Shown here in pieces: positions 26,882 through 34,587 of a stretch of 57,778 nucleotides of DNA. Every line of letters begins with the position of its first letter. The stretch's first letter is position 1. This DNA comes from Nocardia exalbida NBRC 100660 (lineage in GTDB: Bacteria; Actinomycetota; Actinomycetes; Mycobacteriales; Mycobacteriaceae): assembly GCF_000308575.1 (NCBI RefSeq), contig NZ_BAFZ01000049.1, forward strand, positions 1-57,778. Direction: 5' to 3'. Position numbers and translations under genes: made by a program. The notes below the pieces were generated by a model that searched no databases, was not told the DNA's origin, and saw only the letters and a list, made by a program, of their open reading frames with translations.

Positions 26882-26887
26882 TACGCT
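26882..26887 (+). promoter_or_regulatory. -10 box of a leaderless promoter for the SMR gene
   Basis: TACGCT lies 6 nt before ATG 26894, with no Shine-Dalgarno sequence. Confidence 0.5.
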
Positions 26888-26893
26888 GCGAAA

Positions 26894-27217
26894 ATGACCT
26901 TGCTCCTGCTCGCCTTGGCCATCGCTTCCGAGGTGACCGCGACCGTTTCGCTGAAACTATCCGACGGATTCGCCAAGCTCGTCCCCTCGATCGTGGTGGT
27001 CGTCGGCTATTGCGCCGCGTTCTTCTTCCTGGCCCAGGCGTTGAAGCGGGGCATGCCGATCGGCGTGGCCTACGGCATCTGGTCGGCGGTCGGTGTCGCC
27101 GCGATCGCCCTGATCGGCGTGCTGTTCTTGGAGGAGCGGCTCACCCTCGTGCAACTCGGCGGCATCGCACTGGTGATACTCGGCGTACTGGCCTTGGAAC
27201 TCGGGGGAGCGCACTGA
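26894..27217 (+). CDS. Small multidrug resistance (SMR) transporter
   Basis: A 107-residue protein with four membrane helices. It starts MTLLLLALAIASEVTATVSLK, where the Glu of SEV corresponds to the proton/substrate-binding Glu14 of EmrE. YGIWSAVGVAAIALIGV and GGIALVILGVLAL are the later helices. It would work as an antiparallel dimer exporting cationic drugs or guanidinium against protons. The Trp in GIWS is conserved in this family. It is a single gene next to the divergent P450. Confidence 0.95.
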   Translation: MTLLLLALAIASEVTATVSLKLSDGFAKLVPSIVVVVGYCAAFFFLAQALKRGMPIGVAYGIWSAVGVAAIALIGVLFLEERLTLVQLGGIALVILGVLALELGGAH

Positions 27218-27316
27218 CTTCCTAGCGGCGCACTCACGCGACCCGAAGCCGTCTGGGCGACGCGAGGGCGCCGTGTCGCGGGCCGATCAGGTTCGCCCCT
27301 GCGGGCGGTATCGCGG

Positions 27317-28536
27317 TCAATCCGCGGCGCGGACCGCGTATCCCGCGTTCGCGAGGGCGGTGAGTACCTCGTCGCGATGGTCGGAACCGCGCGTTTCCAG
27401 CGTGAGCGCTACCTCGACCTCGTCCACCGCCAGCCAGGTCCCGGTGCGCGAGTGCGCCACGTCGACCACGCTGGCGCTGGTCTTGCCGATCACCGCGAGC
27501 AGTGCCCCCAGCGCACCAGGGCGATCGGAAATCGTCACCCGCACCGCTAGGTAGCGGCCTGCCGCGCTCAGCCCGTGCCCGATCACCCTGGTCAGTAGCA
27601 ACGGGTCGATGTTGCCGCCGGACAGGATCGCGCAGACCGGCCCACGCAGGCCGAGTTCCTCCGGCGTGTGACTCATCAGGGCGGCGACCGCCGCGGCGCC
27701 CGCGGGCTCGACGATCAGCTTCGCGCGTTCCAGACACAGCAGCAACGCCTGCGACAGGGCTTCCTCGTCTACCGTCACGATGCCCGAAACATGCTGCGCC
27801 ACGTGGGAGAACGGCACCACGCCCGGTTGGCCGACCGCGATGCCGTCGGCCATCGTGGCCATCCGCTCCACCCGGACGGGCCGCCCCGCCGCCAGCGAGT
27901 CCGGCCAGGCAGCCGCTTCCGCCGCCTGCACCCCGATGACGCGCACGTCCGGGGCGAGATGTCGCAGCGCGACCGCGACGCCGGCCAAGAGCCCACCACC
28001 GCCGGTGGGTACGAGGACCGTCCCCACCTCCGGCAACTGCTCCGCGATCTCCGTGCCGACGGTGGCCTGACCGGCCACGATATCGGGATGGTCGAACGGG
28101 TGGATGAGCGTCGCGCCGGACCGATCGGCGAACTCCAGCGCGGCGTCCAGTGCCTCGTCGATGGTCTCGCCGACTTGGCGGACCTGCGCCCCGTACGCCT
28201 TGGTGGCCATCAGTTTCGGCAGCGACGCCCGATCGGCATGAACACCGTCGACGTGAGGCCGAGCGCCGCCGCCGACCACGCGACCCCTTGCGCATGGTTA
28301 CCCGCGCTCGCGGCCACGACGCCGCGTTCCCGCGCCTCCTGCGGCAGATTCGCGATCCGGTTGTAGGCGCCGCGCGGCTTGAACGAACCGGTGCGCTGCA
28401 AGTTCTCACACTTCAGCCACACCTCGGCACCCGTACGTTCGGACAGCACCCGCGAGGCCAGCAGCGGTGTGCGCCGGATCACCGGGGCGAGCAGCCGCGC
28501 GGCCGCCTCGATCCGGGACATATCGACCGACTCCAT
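27317..28536 (-). pseudogene. ilvA: Threonine dehydratase with ACT domain, broken by a 1-nt deletion
   Basis: The gene would encode about 406 residues deaminating threonine to 2-oxobutanoate with PLP. The N-terminal part (ATG 28536) holds the PLP lysine in TGSFKPRGAYNR and SAGNHAQGVA. The C-terminal part lies in another frame; it holds the glycine loop GGGGLLAGV, SGGNIDP and an ACT domain (YLAVRVTISDRPGALGALL). The frames break near 28234: after STVFMP the first frame runs to a stop, while the second resumes at DRASLPKLMATKAYG. One added G (CCGGAT for CCGAT in the coding strand) restores a normal protein, and 1220 bp is one short of a whole number of codons. It is either a real frameshift or a sequencing error. 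Confidence 0.85.
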
Positions 28537-28731
28537 ACCGTCATGCTGCCATCCGGCAAGCGGGACCGGAGGCAACCGCTCACGCGCTCGCAGGCCCCGG
28601 ACCGGATGTGCGGAAGTGTCACCGAACGCGCCGGGAAACGGCGGGGGCGGATCTGCGTGAGTCAGAGCGAGAGTCCGCCCCGCCGCCCCGCCGCACACCG
28701 GCCCGCTGCGAGCAGGTGGCGCTCGAACGGG

Positions 28732-29082
28732 TCAGGCAGCCACCGCGGTGGCGAGCTTGCGCAACTCGGAGTCCGGGTCGGCCACGTCGACCACGAGCCG
28801 TGTGACATCAGCGCCCGCCAAGTCGATACGGATGGCGTGCCCGTCGAAGCGCGTGTCCCAGAATTCCTTGCGGCCCTTGCCGCGGAATGTCCCGGCCGCG
28901 ATCACGCCGGGGAAGAAGGTGCCGGGCGTGCGCACCCACGGCGGGCGGCGGTCGACCCCGGCCACGCCGAGCGCGGTGATGTCGGACAGGTCGAAGGTCA
29001 GCTGGTCGCGCAGCGCCAGCAGTTGATGGGTACCGAGTACGTGCACGGTCACCCTCGTTCCGGTGACTTCGAATTCCACCAT
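28732..29082 (-). CDS. Small conserved hypothetical protein
   Basis: A 116-residue soluble protein from ATG 29082 with a GAGG ribosome site 6 nt upstream. It is beta-rich: VEFEVTGTRVTVHVLG, then RVDRRPPW-like loops, GTFFPGVIAAGTF and EFWDTRFDGHAIRIDL. The pattern resembles small actinobacterial proteins with a PH-like fold whose role is unknown. I recognise no catalytic motif. It stands alone between threonine dehydratase and the terpene operon. A TTGACG ... TGAAGT pair upstream (29123 back to 29093, minus strand) may be its promoter. Confidence 0.72.
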   Translation of the reverse strand: MVEFEVTGTRVTVHVLGTHQLLALRDQLTFDLSDITALGVAGVDRRPPWVRTPGTFFPGVIAAGTFRGKGRKEFWDTRFDGHAIRIDLAGADVTRLVVDVADPDSELRKLATAVAA

Positions 29083-29376
29083 CACGCACCTCACTTCACC
29101 GAGAACTCTTACAACGTCAACGATGCCGAACGGTCCTGGCCACAGCCTGTGCCGTTCCTTTGAGTTCTCTCAGTTTCCGTCCATGGTGTTACAGAAATAT
29201 GCGCATCTATGGATGTGGCCAGGTCCGGGAGTCAGGGCGACAGAGGCGACTCGAGCCGCAACACAGCAGGGAAGGGAGACCCTCCCGAACTCCGAAGCTG
29301 GGCCGAGGCAGCCGCGCGGCCGCAGTCGATGACGCGCTCGACTGCCTCGGACCAGAAAACTGGTGAACGCCGACGA
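29083..29376. other. Non-coding spacer between hypothetical gene and idi
   Basis: Nearly 300 bp without a believable gene. The region 29155-29215 is clearly AT-richer than its surroundings and contains the 8-bp palindrome ATGCGCAT (29199-29206). It should hold the promoter of the leftward hypothetical gene and the end of the terpene operon transcript. No T-tailed hairpin was seen. Confidence 0.4.
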
Positions 29377-29952
29377 TCAGGGGGCTGGGATTCTCCTGCC
29401 CTGCGCGTGCTCCGCGACGTCGAGAACACCGGCCAGCCACGGCGTGTAGGCGTCCGGATTGTCGGCCAGCGCGTCCCGTAGCGCGTCCGGGTGAATCCAA
29501 GCGAAATCGGCGACCTCGGCCGGGTCCGGACGGGGCGCGCCGATGTCCAGCCGCCCGATCAGGACGTGGTCCCATTCGGACTCGACGCGGCCGGTGCGGA
29601 GGTCTGCCGCGTGGTAGCGGTAGATCCCCGCCTCGGTGAGCGCGATGGTCAGGCCCATTTCCTCCGTCAGCCGCAGGCCCGCCGCGGTAGCGACCGGTTC
29701 ACCCGGTGCGGGGTGGCCGCAGCAGGTGTTGGCCCACAGCGAGGGGAACCTGGTCTTCACCGCTGCGCGCTGCTGCAGCAGCACGCGGCCCGCCGAGTCG
29801 AACAGCAACACGGAGAACGCGCGGTGCAGCCGTCCCGGGGCCAGGTGGGCCTCCGCGACCGAGCACGCGCCGACCGCGCGGCCCACGTCGTCGACGAGCT
29901 CGACGGGCAGGGCCTCGCGGTCGGTGTGCGGCTGGGCGAGGGCGTCGGTCAC
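29377..29952 (-). CDS. idi: Isopentenyl-diphosphate delta-isomerase, type I
   Basis: A 191-residue NUDIX-fold isomerase interconverting IPP and DMAPP. The catalytic Cys is in WANTCCGHP, the metal-binding Glu residues lie in GLRLTEEMGLT, and the catalytic Glu is in RVESEWDHVL. GTG 29952 overlaps the methyltransferase stop by 4 bp (GTGA), which ties it to the encapsulin/terpene operon. There it would supply DMAPP for geranyl diphosphate. Length is normal for bacterial type I enzymes. It is the last gene of the operon. Confidence 0.97.
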   Translation of the reverse strand: MTDALAQPHTDREALPVELVDDVGRAVGACSVAEAHLAPGRLHRAFSVLLFDSAGRVLLQQRAAVKTRFPSLWANTCCGHPAPGEPVATAAGLRLTEEMGLTIALTEAGIYRYHAADLRTGRVESEWDHVLIGRLDIGAPRPDPAEVADFAWIHPDALRDALADNPDAYTPWLAGVLDVAEHAQGRRIPAP

Positions 29953-30821
29953 CTTCCCACCTTATCGGCGGCTATGAGCAGGTACTGGAAGCTGCCCTCC
30001 CGATAGGCGGTCAGGAACGGCTTCTCGACACCCGTGGCGAGCTCGGATTTCGTGCGCAGCTCCCAGTACGGGATGGTCGCCGCGGTGAGGTCGGTCACGG
30101 CGATGGGCACCAGGTTGTTCTGGGCCATGGCGCGGAAGTACTCGCTGCGCGGGTGGATCATGCAGCCGTAGTGCGCGTCGATCCAGCTCACCGAGGACGA
30201 TCGGCCACCGGTCACGTCGTTGGAGCAGCCGGTGATGCACACGTAGCGCCCGCCCGGCTCCAGCAGCCGGGAGAACTCGCGGAACAGATCGAACAGGTCC
30301 ACGTACATGGTGGTCTCGTTGGTCCAGATGCCGCGCATGGAACCGGACTCGAAGCCGGTGTCCAGCATGTTGCGGAAGTGGAACCCCACCTTGTCCGCGA
30401 CGCCGCGATGCACGGCCTGGTCGTTGGCGAAGCCCACCTGATACTCGGAGATGGTCACTCCGTCGACCTGACAGCCGAAGCGCTGATTGGCCATGAAGCT
30501 GGTGCCGCCGCGGCCGGAGCCGCCGTCCATCAGCCGGTCGCCCGGCCGGACGTCGCCGAGATGGTCGAGCAGGAAATCGGCCTGTGCGGTCTCCAGTCGA
30601 TGCAGTTCGGTGACGAGACGTTCCTCGCGGGTGTCCTCCGGACCGGTCAGCACCGACAGGTCCGGGTCGCCGATGCCGTAGTGATGGTGATAGAGCCCGT
30701 CGACCTCACCGAGTTTGGTGTTGACCCGGTCGTCGTTCGGGTTGTTGTTCCAGTACGCGGCGACAGACTTCTGGTAGCTGGTACGCAGAACGGTCCCGGT
30801 CTCCGGGTTGAGCATGGTCAT
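29949..30821 (-). CDS. Geranyl diphosphate 2-C-methyltransferase
   Basis: A 290-residue SAM-dependent methyltransferase that adds a methyl group to C2 of geranyl diphosphate, giving the C11 precursor of 2-methylisoborneol. The SAM loop is MDGGSGRGGTSF. Family marks are the start RTSYQKSVAAYWN, EVDGLYHHHYGIGDPD and the C-terminal FLTAYREGSFQYLLIAADK. It lies 41 bp after the terpene cyclase and overlaps idi. This pairing of methyltransferase and cyclase is diagnostic for 2-MIB clusters of actinomycetes and cyanobacteria. It acts in the cytosol; whether it enters the shell is unknown. Confidence 0.96.
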   Translation of the reverse strand: MTMLNPETGTVLRTSYQKSVAAYWNNNPNDDRVNTKLGEVDGLYHHHYGIGDPDLSVLTGPEDTREERLVTELHRLETAQADFLLDHLGDVRPGDRLMDGGSGRGGTSFMANQRFGCQVDGVTISEYQVGFANDQAVHRGVADKVGFHFRNMLDTGFESGSMRGIWTNETTMYVDLFDLFREFSRLLEPGGRYVCITGCSNDVTGGRSSSVSWIDAHYGCMIHPRSEYFRAMAQNNLVPIAVTDLTAATIPYWELRTKSELATGVEKPFLTAYREGSFQYLLIAADKVGR

Positions 30822-30862
30822 GCGCGATCATCCTCTCTCGGTGCGGTACTGCTTCATTGCTT

Positions 30863-32389
30863 TCACTGCGGGTCGCGATAGCGTTTGCTGTCGGCGTGCC
30901 AGGCGCGGTTTCCTCCCATCCACGCCCACAGGCCGGTGAGGAAGCGGCGTAGTTCCGGCGACCCCGCTGCGGCCAATGGCGCCGCCTCCCGTTCGAACCG
31001 GTGCACCAGCTCGTCGTGCACCTCGGCGGTGTGCAGCACGGCCTCGCGGCGCGAGCAGCGCTCCTCGGCGGCGAGGACGGTAGGCAGATTGAACTCCCTG
31101 CCGTTGGACAGGTCCTCGCGGGCCATCGAGTACAGGTCGTTGACCATCTGGCTGGCCAGCGCCGCCGTGGTGACGACGCGGCGCACCGCGGGGGCGGTGT
31201 ACTCCGCGGCCTGCAGCTCGTAGCCGCCCAGCACGTCGGTCGGTGCCATGCAGGGCAGGAAGCTGTGCGGTTGCCGGTTGGTGAGGTACTCCCATACCGG
31301 CGGCATCCGCCCGGCCGCGCGCCACCCCGCTTCCGCGCCGAGCGCGATGAACCAGCCCGCGATCTCGGTGCGCAACCGGGCCAGCTGCGCCGGGCGCGCG
31401 TAGCGAGCCATATGGTCGAAGGACGTGCGAAACGCGCGCAGGATCGGGTCGGCTTCGAGGGCCGCCTCGAGTTCGGCGACGTAACGCGCGGGGAGGTGGA
31501 CCGGATCCATGGCCGCGGCGGCCAATTCGAGCCGCGGACCCAACTCCGCCTCGGCGCTGGAGGGGGTGCCGTCGGGAGCCCGGTCGTCGGCATCCTCCTC
31601 GCAGTAGTAGTCGTCCACCGACCATTCCGAGACCGCGCACTTCGCCGCCGCCAGCAGGCGATCGGCGTCGTCGCAGTCCGGGTGGGCGAGCATGATCAGC
31701 CGGCCGAAATCGGCGTCGCGCAGTTCGTCCAGCCGGCCCTCGTACAGCCCGATCTCTTCGGCCCAGTCCACGATCCCGGTGTTGACCGCCTCTGCGAGCG
31801 CCGGATCGTCCCGCAGCGGCGGCGGGCAGTACAGCGGCGGAATCGGATCCGGGCGGTCCCGGTTCACCGTCGCGGTGCCCGGGCCGCTCGGCCCCCGCGG
31901 AACAAGTGCGGGACCGCGAGCGGAGTCCGACCCGGTTCGCGGGGCGGGCGCCGTATGCGGGGCCGTGCGTGGTCTTGCGGCGATGCCATGTCGTCCGAGG
32001 AACGCCGACGCGGTGCCGAGCCCGGTGGGGCCGGCCGGAAGGCGTGGCGCGGTCGGCGACGGTGTCCGTCCCGCTACCGGAATCGGTCCCGGCGCTACCC
32101 CCAGGCCGTCGGTGGCAGCGGCCGGTGTGACGCCGGGCGTCGTGGCACGGTCCGGGCTGCCCGGAAGAAGCAGCGCGGCGGAACCAAGGCCGGACGGGCC
32201 GAGCAGCCCGCGAGGCGTCACACCCGATGGTCCATCCGTGGAAGAAACACCGTGCGGCTCAGTTGCTTTCGGCGAGAAGAGCTCGGACGGAGCGGTCGTC
32301 CGGGTATTGGTGAGTAGCGCGACGACGGTGGCGGCCACCTCATCGGTGGCATGCGCCGCCGCGGCGCGGGAGAGCACCGACATGCCCAT
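30863..32389 (-). CDS. 2-methylisoborneol synthase-type terpene cyclase, encapsulin cargo
   Basis: A 508-residue class I terpene cyclase. Residues 1-190 form a low-complexity, Pro/Ala/Gly/Thr-rich tail holding three copies of a GP[ST]G[LP]G[ST]A motif at 64-71, 120-127 and 166-173. The cyclase domain has the Mg-binding DDYYCEED (259-266) and the NSE triad NDLYSMARE (417-425). A C-terminal WHADSKRYRD follows. It should ionise and cyclise 2-methyl-GPP to 2-methylisoborneol. It follows the encapsulin gene by 8 bp. ATG 32389 and ATG 32383 are both possible; the G-rich run before them fits 32383 slightly better. Cyclases with such long tails are known cargo of family 2 encapsulins. Confidence 0.95.
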   Translation of the reverse strand: MGMSVLSRAAAAHATDEVAATVVALLTNTRTTAPSELFSPKATEPHGVSSTDGPSGVTPRGLLGPSGLGSAALLLPGSPDRATTPGVTPAAATDGLGVAPGPIPVAGRTPSPTAPRLPAGPTGLGTASAFLGRHGIAARPRTAPHTAPAPRTGSDSARGPALVPRGPSGPGTATVNRDRPDPIPPLYCPPPLRDDPALAEAVNTGIVDWAEEIGLYEGRLDELRDADFGRLIMLAHPDCDDADRLLAAAKCAVSEWSVDDYYCEEDADDRAPDGTPSSAEAELGPRLELAAAAMDPVHLPARYVAELEAALEADPILRAFRTSFDHMARYARPAQLARLRTEIAGWFIALGAEAGWRAAGRMPPVWEYLTNRQPHSFLPCMAPTDVLGGYELQAAEYTAPAVRRVVTTAALASQMVNDLYSMAREDLSNGREFNLPTVLAAEERCSRREAVLHTAEVHDELVHRFEREAAPLAAAGSPELRRFLTGLWAWMGGNRAWHADSKRYRDPQ

Positions 32390-32397
32390 CCCCCCGG

Positions 32398-33804
32398 TCA
32401 GTCGGCCTGCCGGGCGACCAGGACGTTGCCGAGCACGCCGAGGGCATCCGGTACCAGGACGGCCGCCGAGTAATAGCAGCTGACCAGGTAGGAGATGATC
32501 GACTGGTCGTCGATGCCCTTGAAGCGCACGTTGAGGCTCGGCTCGTATTCGTCCGGGATCCCGGTCTGGTGCAGGCCGATGACGCCCTGGTCCTTCTCGC
32601 CGGTGCGCATGGCCAGGATCGAGGTGGTCTGCGTGTCGCTGATCGGGATCTTGCCGCAGGGGAAGATCGGCACGCCCCGCCATGCGGGAACGCGGTGCCC
32701 GTCCACCTCGACCGGGTCGGGGTAGAGCCCCCGCTTGGTGCATTCGCGTCCGAACGCGGCGATCGCCTTCGGATGGGCCAGGAACAATTTCGTGCTGCGC
32801 CGCATGCTGAGCAGTTCGTCCATGTCGTCCGGGGTGGGCGCGCCGGACTCGGCGTAGATGCGCTGTTTCAGGTCGCAGTTGTGCAGCAGACCGAAGTCGG
32901 GGTTGTTCACCAGGTCGTATTCGCGCCGTTCGTAGAGCGCTTCGATGGTCAGGCGCAGCTGCTGCTCGACCTGGTTCATCGGGTCGTTGAACAGATCGGC
33001 GACGCGGGTGTGCACCCGCAGCACGCTCTGCGCGAGGCTGAGTTCGTACTGGCGCGGGGAGGCGTCGTAGTCGACGAACGTGCCTTCCAGCAGCGGCTCG
33101 CCGGAGTGACCCGAGGCGACCTCGATGTCCGCCTCGCCTTTGTGGTTCTGCGGACGCGTGGGCGCGGAGGCGACGCGGGAGAGTTGCTCGCGTAGTGCCG
33201 GAGCACTGTCGATGTACTCGGTCAGCGATCGCCGCGGGAGGACCAGCATGGTCGTCGGCGTGACCGTCTTGATCGTGACCGGCCAGATCGCCGATGGCTC
33301 GGTGAGTATCGTATCGCCGAAGAAGTCGCCGCCACCCAGGATGCCGAGTTTCGTCTGCTCGCCGTACTCACCCGACCCGATCTTGCTCAATTTGCCGTGC
33401 ACGATCAGCAGAACCTGATCCATCGGATTTCCGAATTCCGCTACCACGGTGCCCGGTTCGAGATCGCGCTGTTCGAAACGGTCTGCGAGGCCGCGCAACA
33501 CGTCCTCGTCGTCGAATCCGCGCAGCGCCGGAAGCTCTTGCAATTCGAGGGGAATGACCCGAGCGGTGGACCCGTCGATGACGAATTCCACCTCGCCGTT
33601 GCCCACCGTGTGGGTCAGGCGGCGGTTCACGCGGTACACCCCGCCGTTGACCTGCGTCCATGGCAGCGCGCGCGTGAGCCACCGCGAGCTGATGCCCTGC
33701 ATCTGCGGTTCGGATTTGGTGGTGTGCGCGAGCAGGCCGGCCGTGCTGGTACTCAGGCTCTTGCGCACGTTGTTTTCCGTTTGGACTGGCATTTCTATGG
33801 TCAT
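32398..33804 (-). CDS. Family 2B encapsulin nanocompartment shell protein (with cNMP-binding-like domain)
   Basis: A 468-residue HK97-fold shell protein that self-assembles into a hollow compartment. The N-terminal arm (1-90) is followed by an inserted cyclic-nucleotide-binding-like domain (about 95-205). The shell core starts at about 245 with [20 protein letters not shown]; it includes [12 protein letters not shown] and ends [18 protein letters not shown]. In the nucleotide pocket the usual FGE...R signature reads [11 protein letters not shown] with no Arg in the following SAIWPVTIK, so cAMP binding is doubtful. It is the first gene of the operon with the terpene cyclase, which fits a shell-cargo pair. 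Its ribosome site is GAGGTGAGGA. Confidence 0.94.
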   Translation of the reverse strand: MTIEMPVQTENNVRKSLSTSTAGLLAHTTKSEPQMQGISSRWLTRALPWTQVNGGVYRVNRRLTHTVGNGEVEFVIDGSTARVIPLELQELPALRGFDDEDVLRGLADRFEQRDLEPGTVVAEFGNPMDQVLLIVHGKLSKIGSGEYGEQTKLGILGGGDFFGDTILTEPSAIWPVTIKTVTPTTMLVLPRRSLTEYIDSAPALREQLSRVASAPTRPQNHKGEADIEVASGHSGEPLLEGTFVDYDASPRQYELSLAQSVLRVHTRVADLFNDPMNQVEQQLRLTIEALYERREYDLVNNPDFGLLHNCDLKQRIYAESGAPTPDDMDELLSMRRSTKLFLAHPKAIAAFGRECTKRGLYPDPVEVDGHRVPAWRGVPIFPCGKIPISDTQTTSILAMRTGEKDQGVIGLHQTGIPDEYEPSLNVRFKGIDDQSIISYLVSCYYSAAVLVPDALGVLGNVLVARQAD

Positions 33805-33916
33805 GCGTGGTCCTCACCTCGAGACGGCCACCGAGAGATGGTGACGGGTTTTGGGGCAGGGGAAATCGAGAAGTCGTCGATAGTTCAGAGTCGCTGGGTG
33901 TTCACATCAAACAGCA

Positions 33917-33930
33917 GCGGGCATGCCCGC
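33917..33930. promoter_or_regulatory. Perfect 14-bp palindrome upstream of the encapsulin gene
   Basis: GCGGGCATGCCCGC reads the same on both strands and lies 113 bp before the encapsulin start codon. It is a candidate operator for a dimeric regulator; no regulator gene is adjacent. Confidence 0.35.
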
Positions 33931-34550
33931 GGAGAGCTCATCGAACGAAATTGCCTACGCGCCACGGCGTTCCAGACGTGTTCGATGGTAGACGCCGAAA
34001 GCCGCTGTGCGCAGGAAAATTTCGAAGATCGTCCCGGTGGCCCGCGGATGGTCACGACACGCGGTCGATTCCGGTAACGGCGGGTGGCGGAGCCCGCAAT
34101 TACGTTCTAGTAGCGAAGAATTAGCTGGCGTGCGGAGCGGTCTCCTGGCCTCCCCGTGGGCGCTCGTCCCGCGCTCATGCCGATCGGTCCGAGAGCCGGG
34201 GCGATCCATCGGAGCCGCGCCGGGTGGTCGCCGAGGACGTCGCGTCCGGCCGCCGGAAAGCGATGAGACGTTCGGCCGAAGCCGGGCGTGTAGTGTCGCT
34301 CCTCGGTCGAGCCGGGTACGTGATCGCGTCCCCAGTGGACATCGACCCCTATTCGCTACGCGGGAGTCGGCCGAGGCGGACGCGCACGGTTGCGCCGGGC
34401 GCCGGCGGCTCGAGCGTTCGCGGGGGTGTGCTCGGGGTCGGGAGGGGAATGCCGAGGGGGAGCCGACCGTGGCAACCTGGCATGCGACGTGTCACAGCGG
34501 ACACATAATGGACAGGTGGTATGGGAAGCTCGTCTGAACACCTCGCGGTG

Positions 34551-34566
34551 TGTGATGCGGGTCACG
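34551..34566. promoter_or_regulatory. CRP-type dyad upstream of the AMP-binding fusion gene
   Basis: TGTGA (34551-34555), 6 bp, TCACG (34562-34566): nine of ten bases fit the TGTGA-N6-TCACA consensus for CRP/FNR proteins. It lies just upstream of a TAGGGT -10 box (34570-34575), covering the -35 region. Confidence 0.45.
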
Positions 34567-34587
34567 TTCTAGGGTAGGCCAGGAGCG

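Larger units (their letters stand above)
33805..34587. other. Long divergent regulatory region upstream of the encapsulin operon
   Basis: There are 783 bp without a credible gene; the frames that are open have the amino acid make-up of shadows. It holds a perfect 14-bp palindrome at 33917-33930, an AT-richer patch at 34095-34125 and a CRP-like site at 34551. A weak minus-strand pair GTGAAC ... TATCGA (17-bp spacer, about 33878-33906) could be the encapsulin promoter. Confidence 0.5.

Noticed and set aside
28300..28700. Programmed frameshift as explanation for the threonine dehydratase break
   Set aside because: There is no slippery heptamer or downstream pseudoknot at the junction, and the family does not use recoding; a plain indel explains it better.
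34007..34537. 176-codon frame in the region upstream of the fusion gene
   Set aside because: Arg/Ser-rich translation with no motif, no ribosome site and atypical codon use; treated as non-coding.
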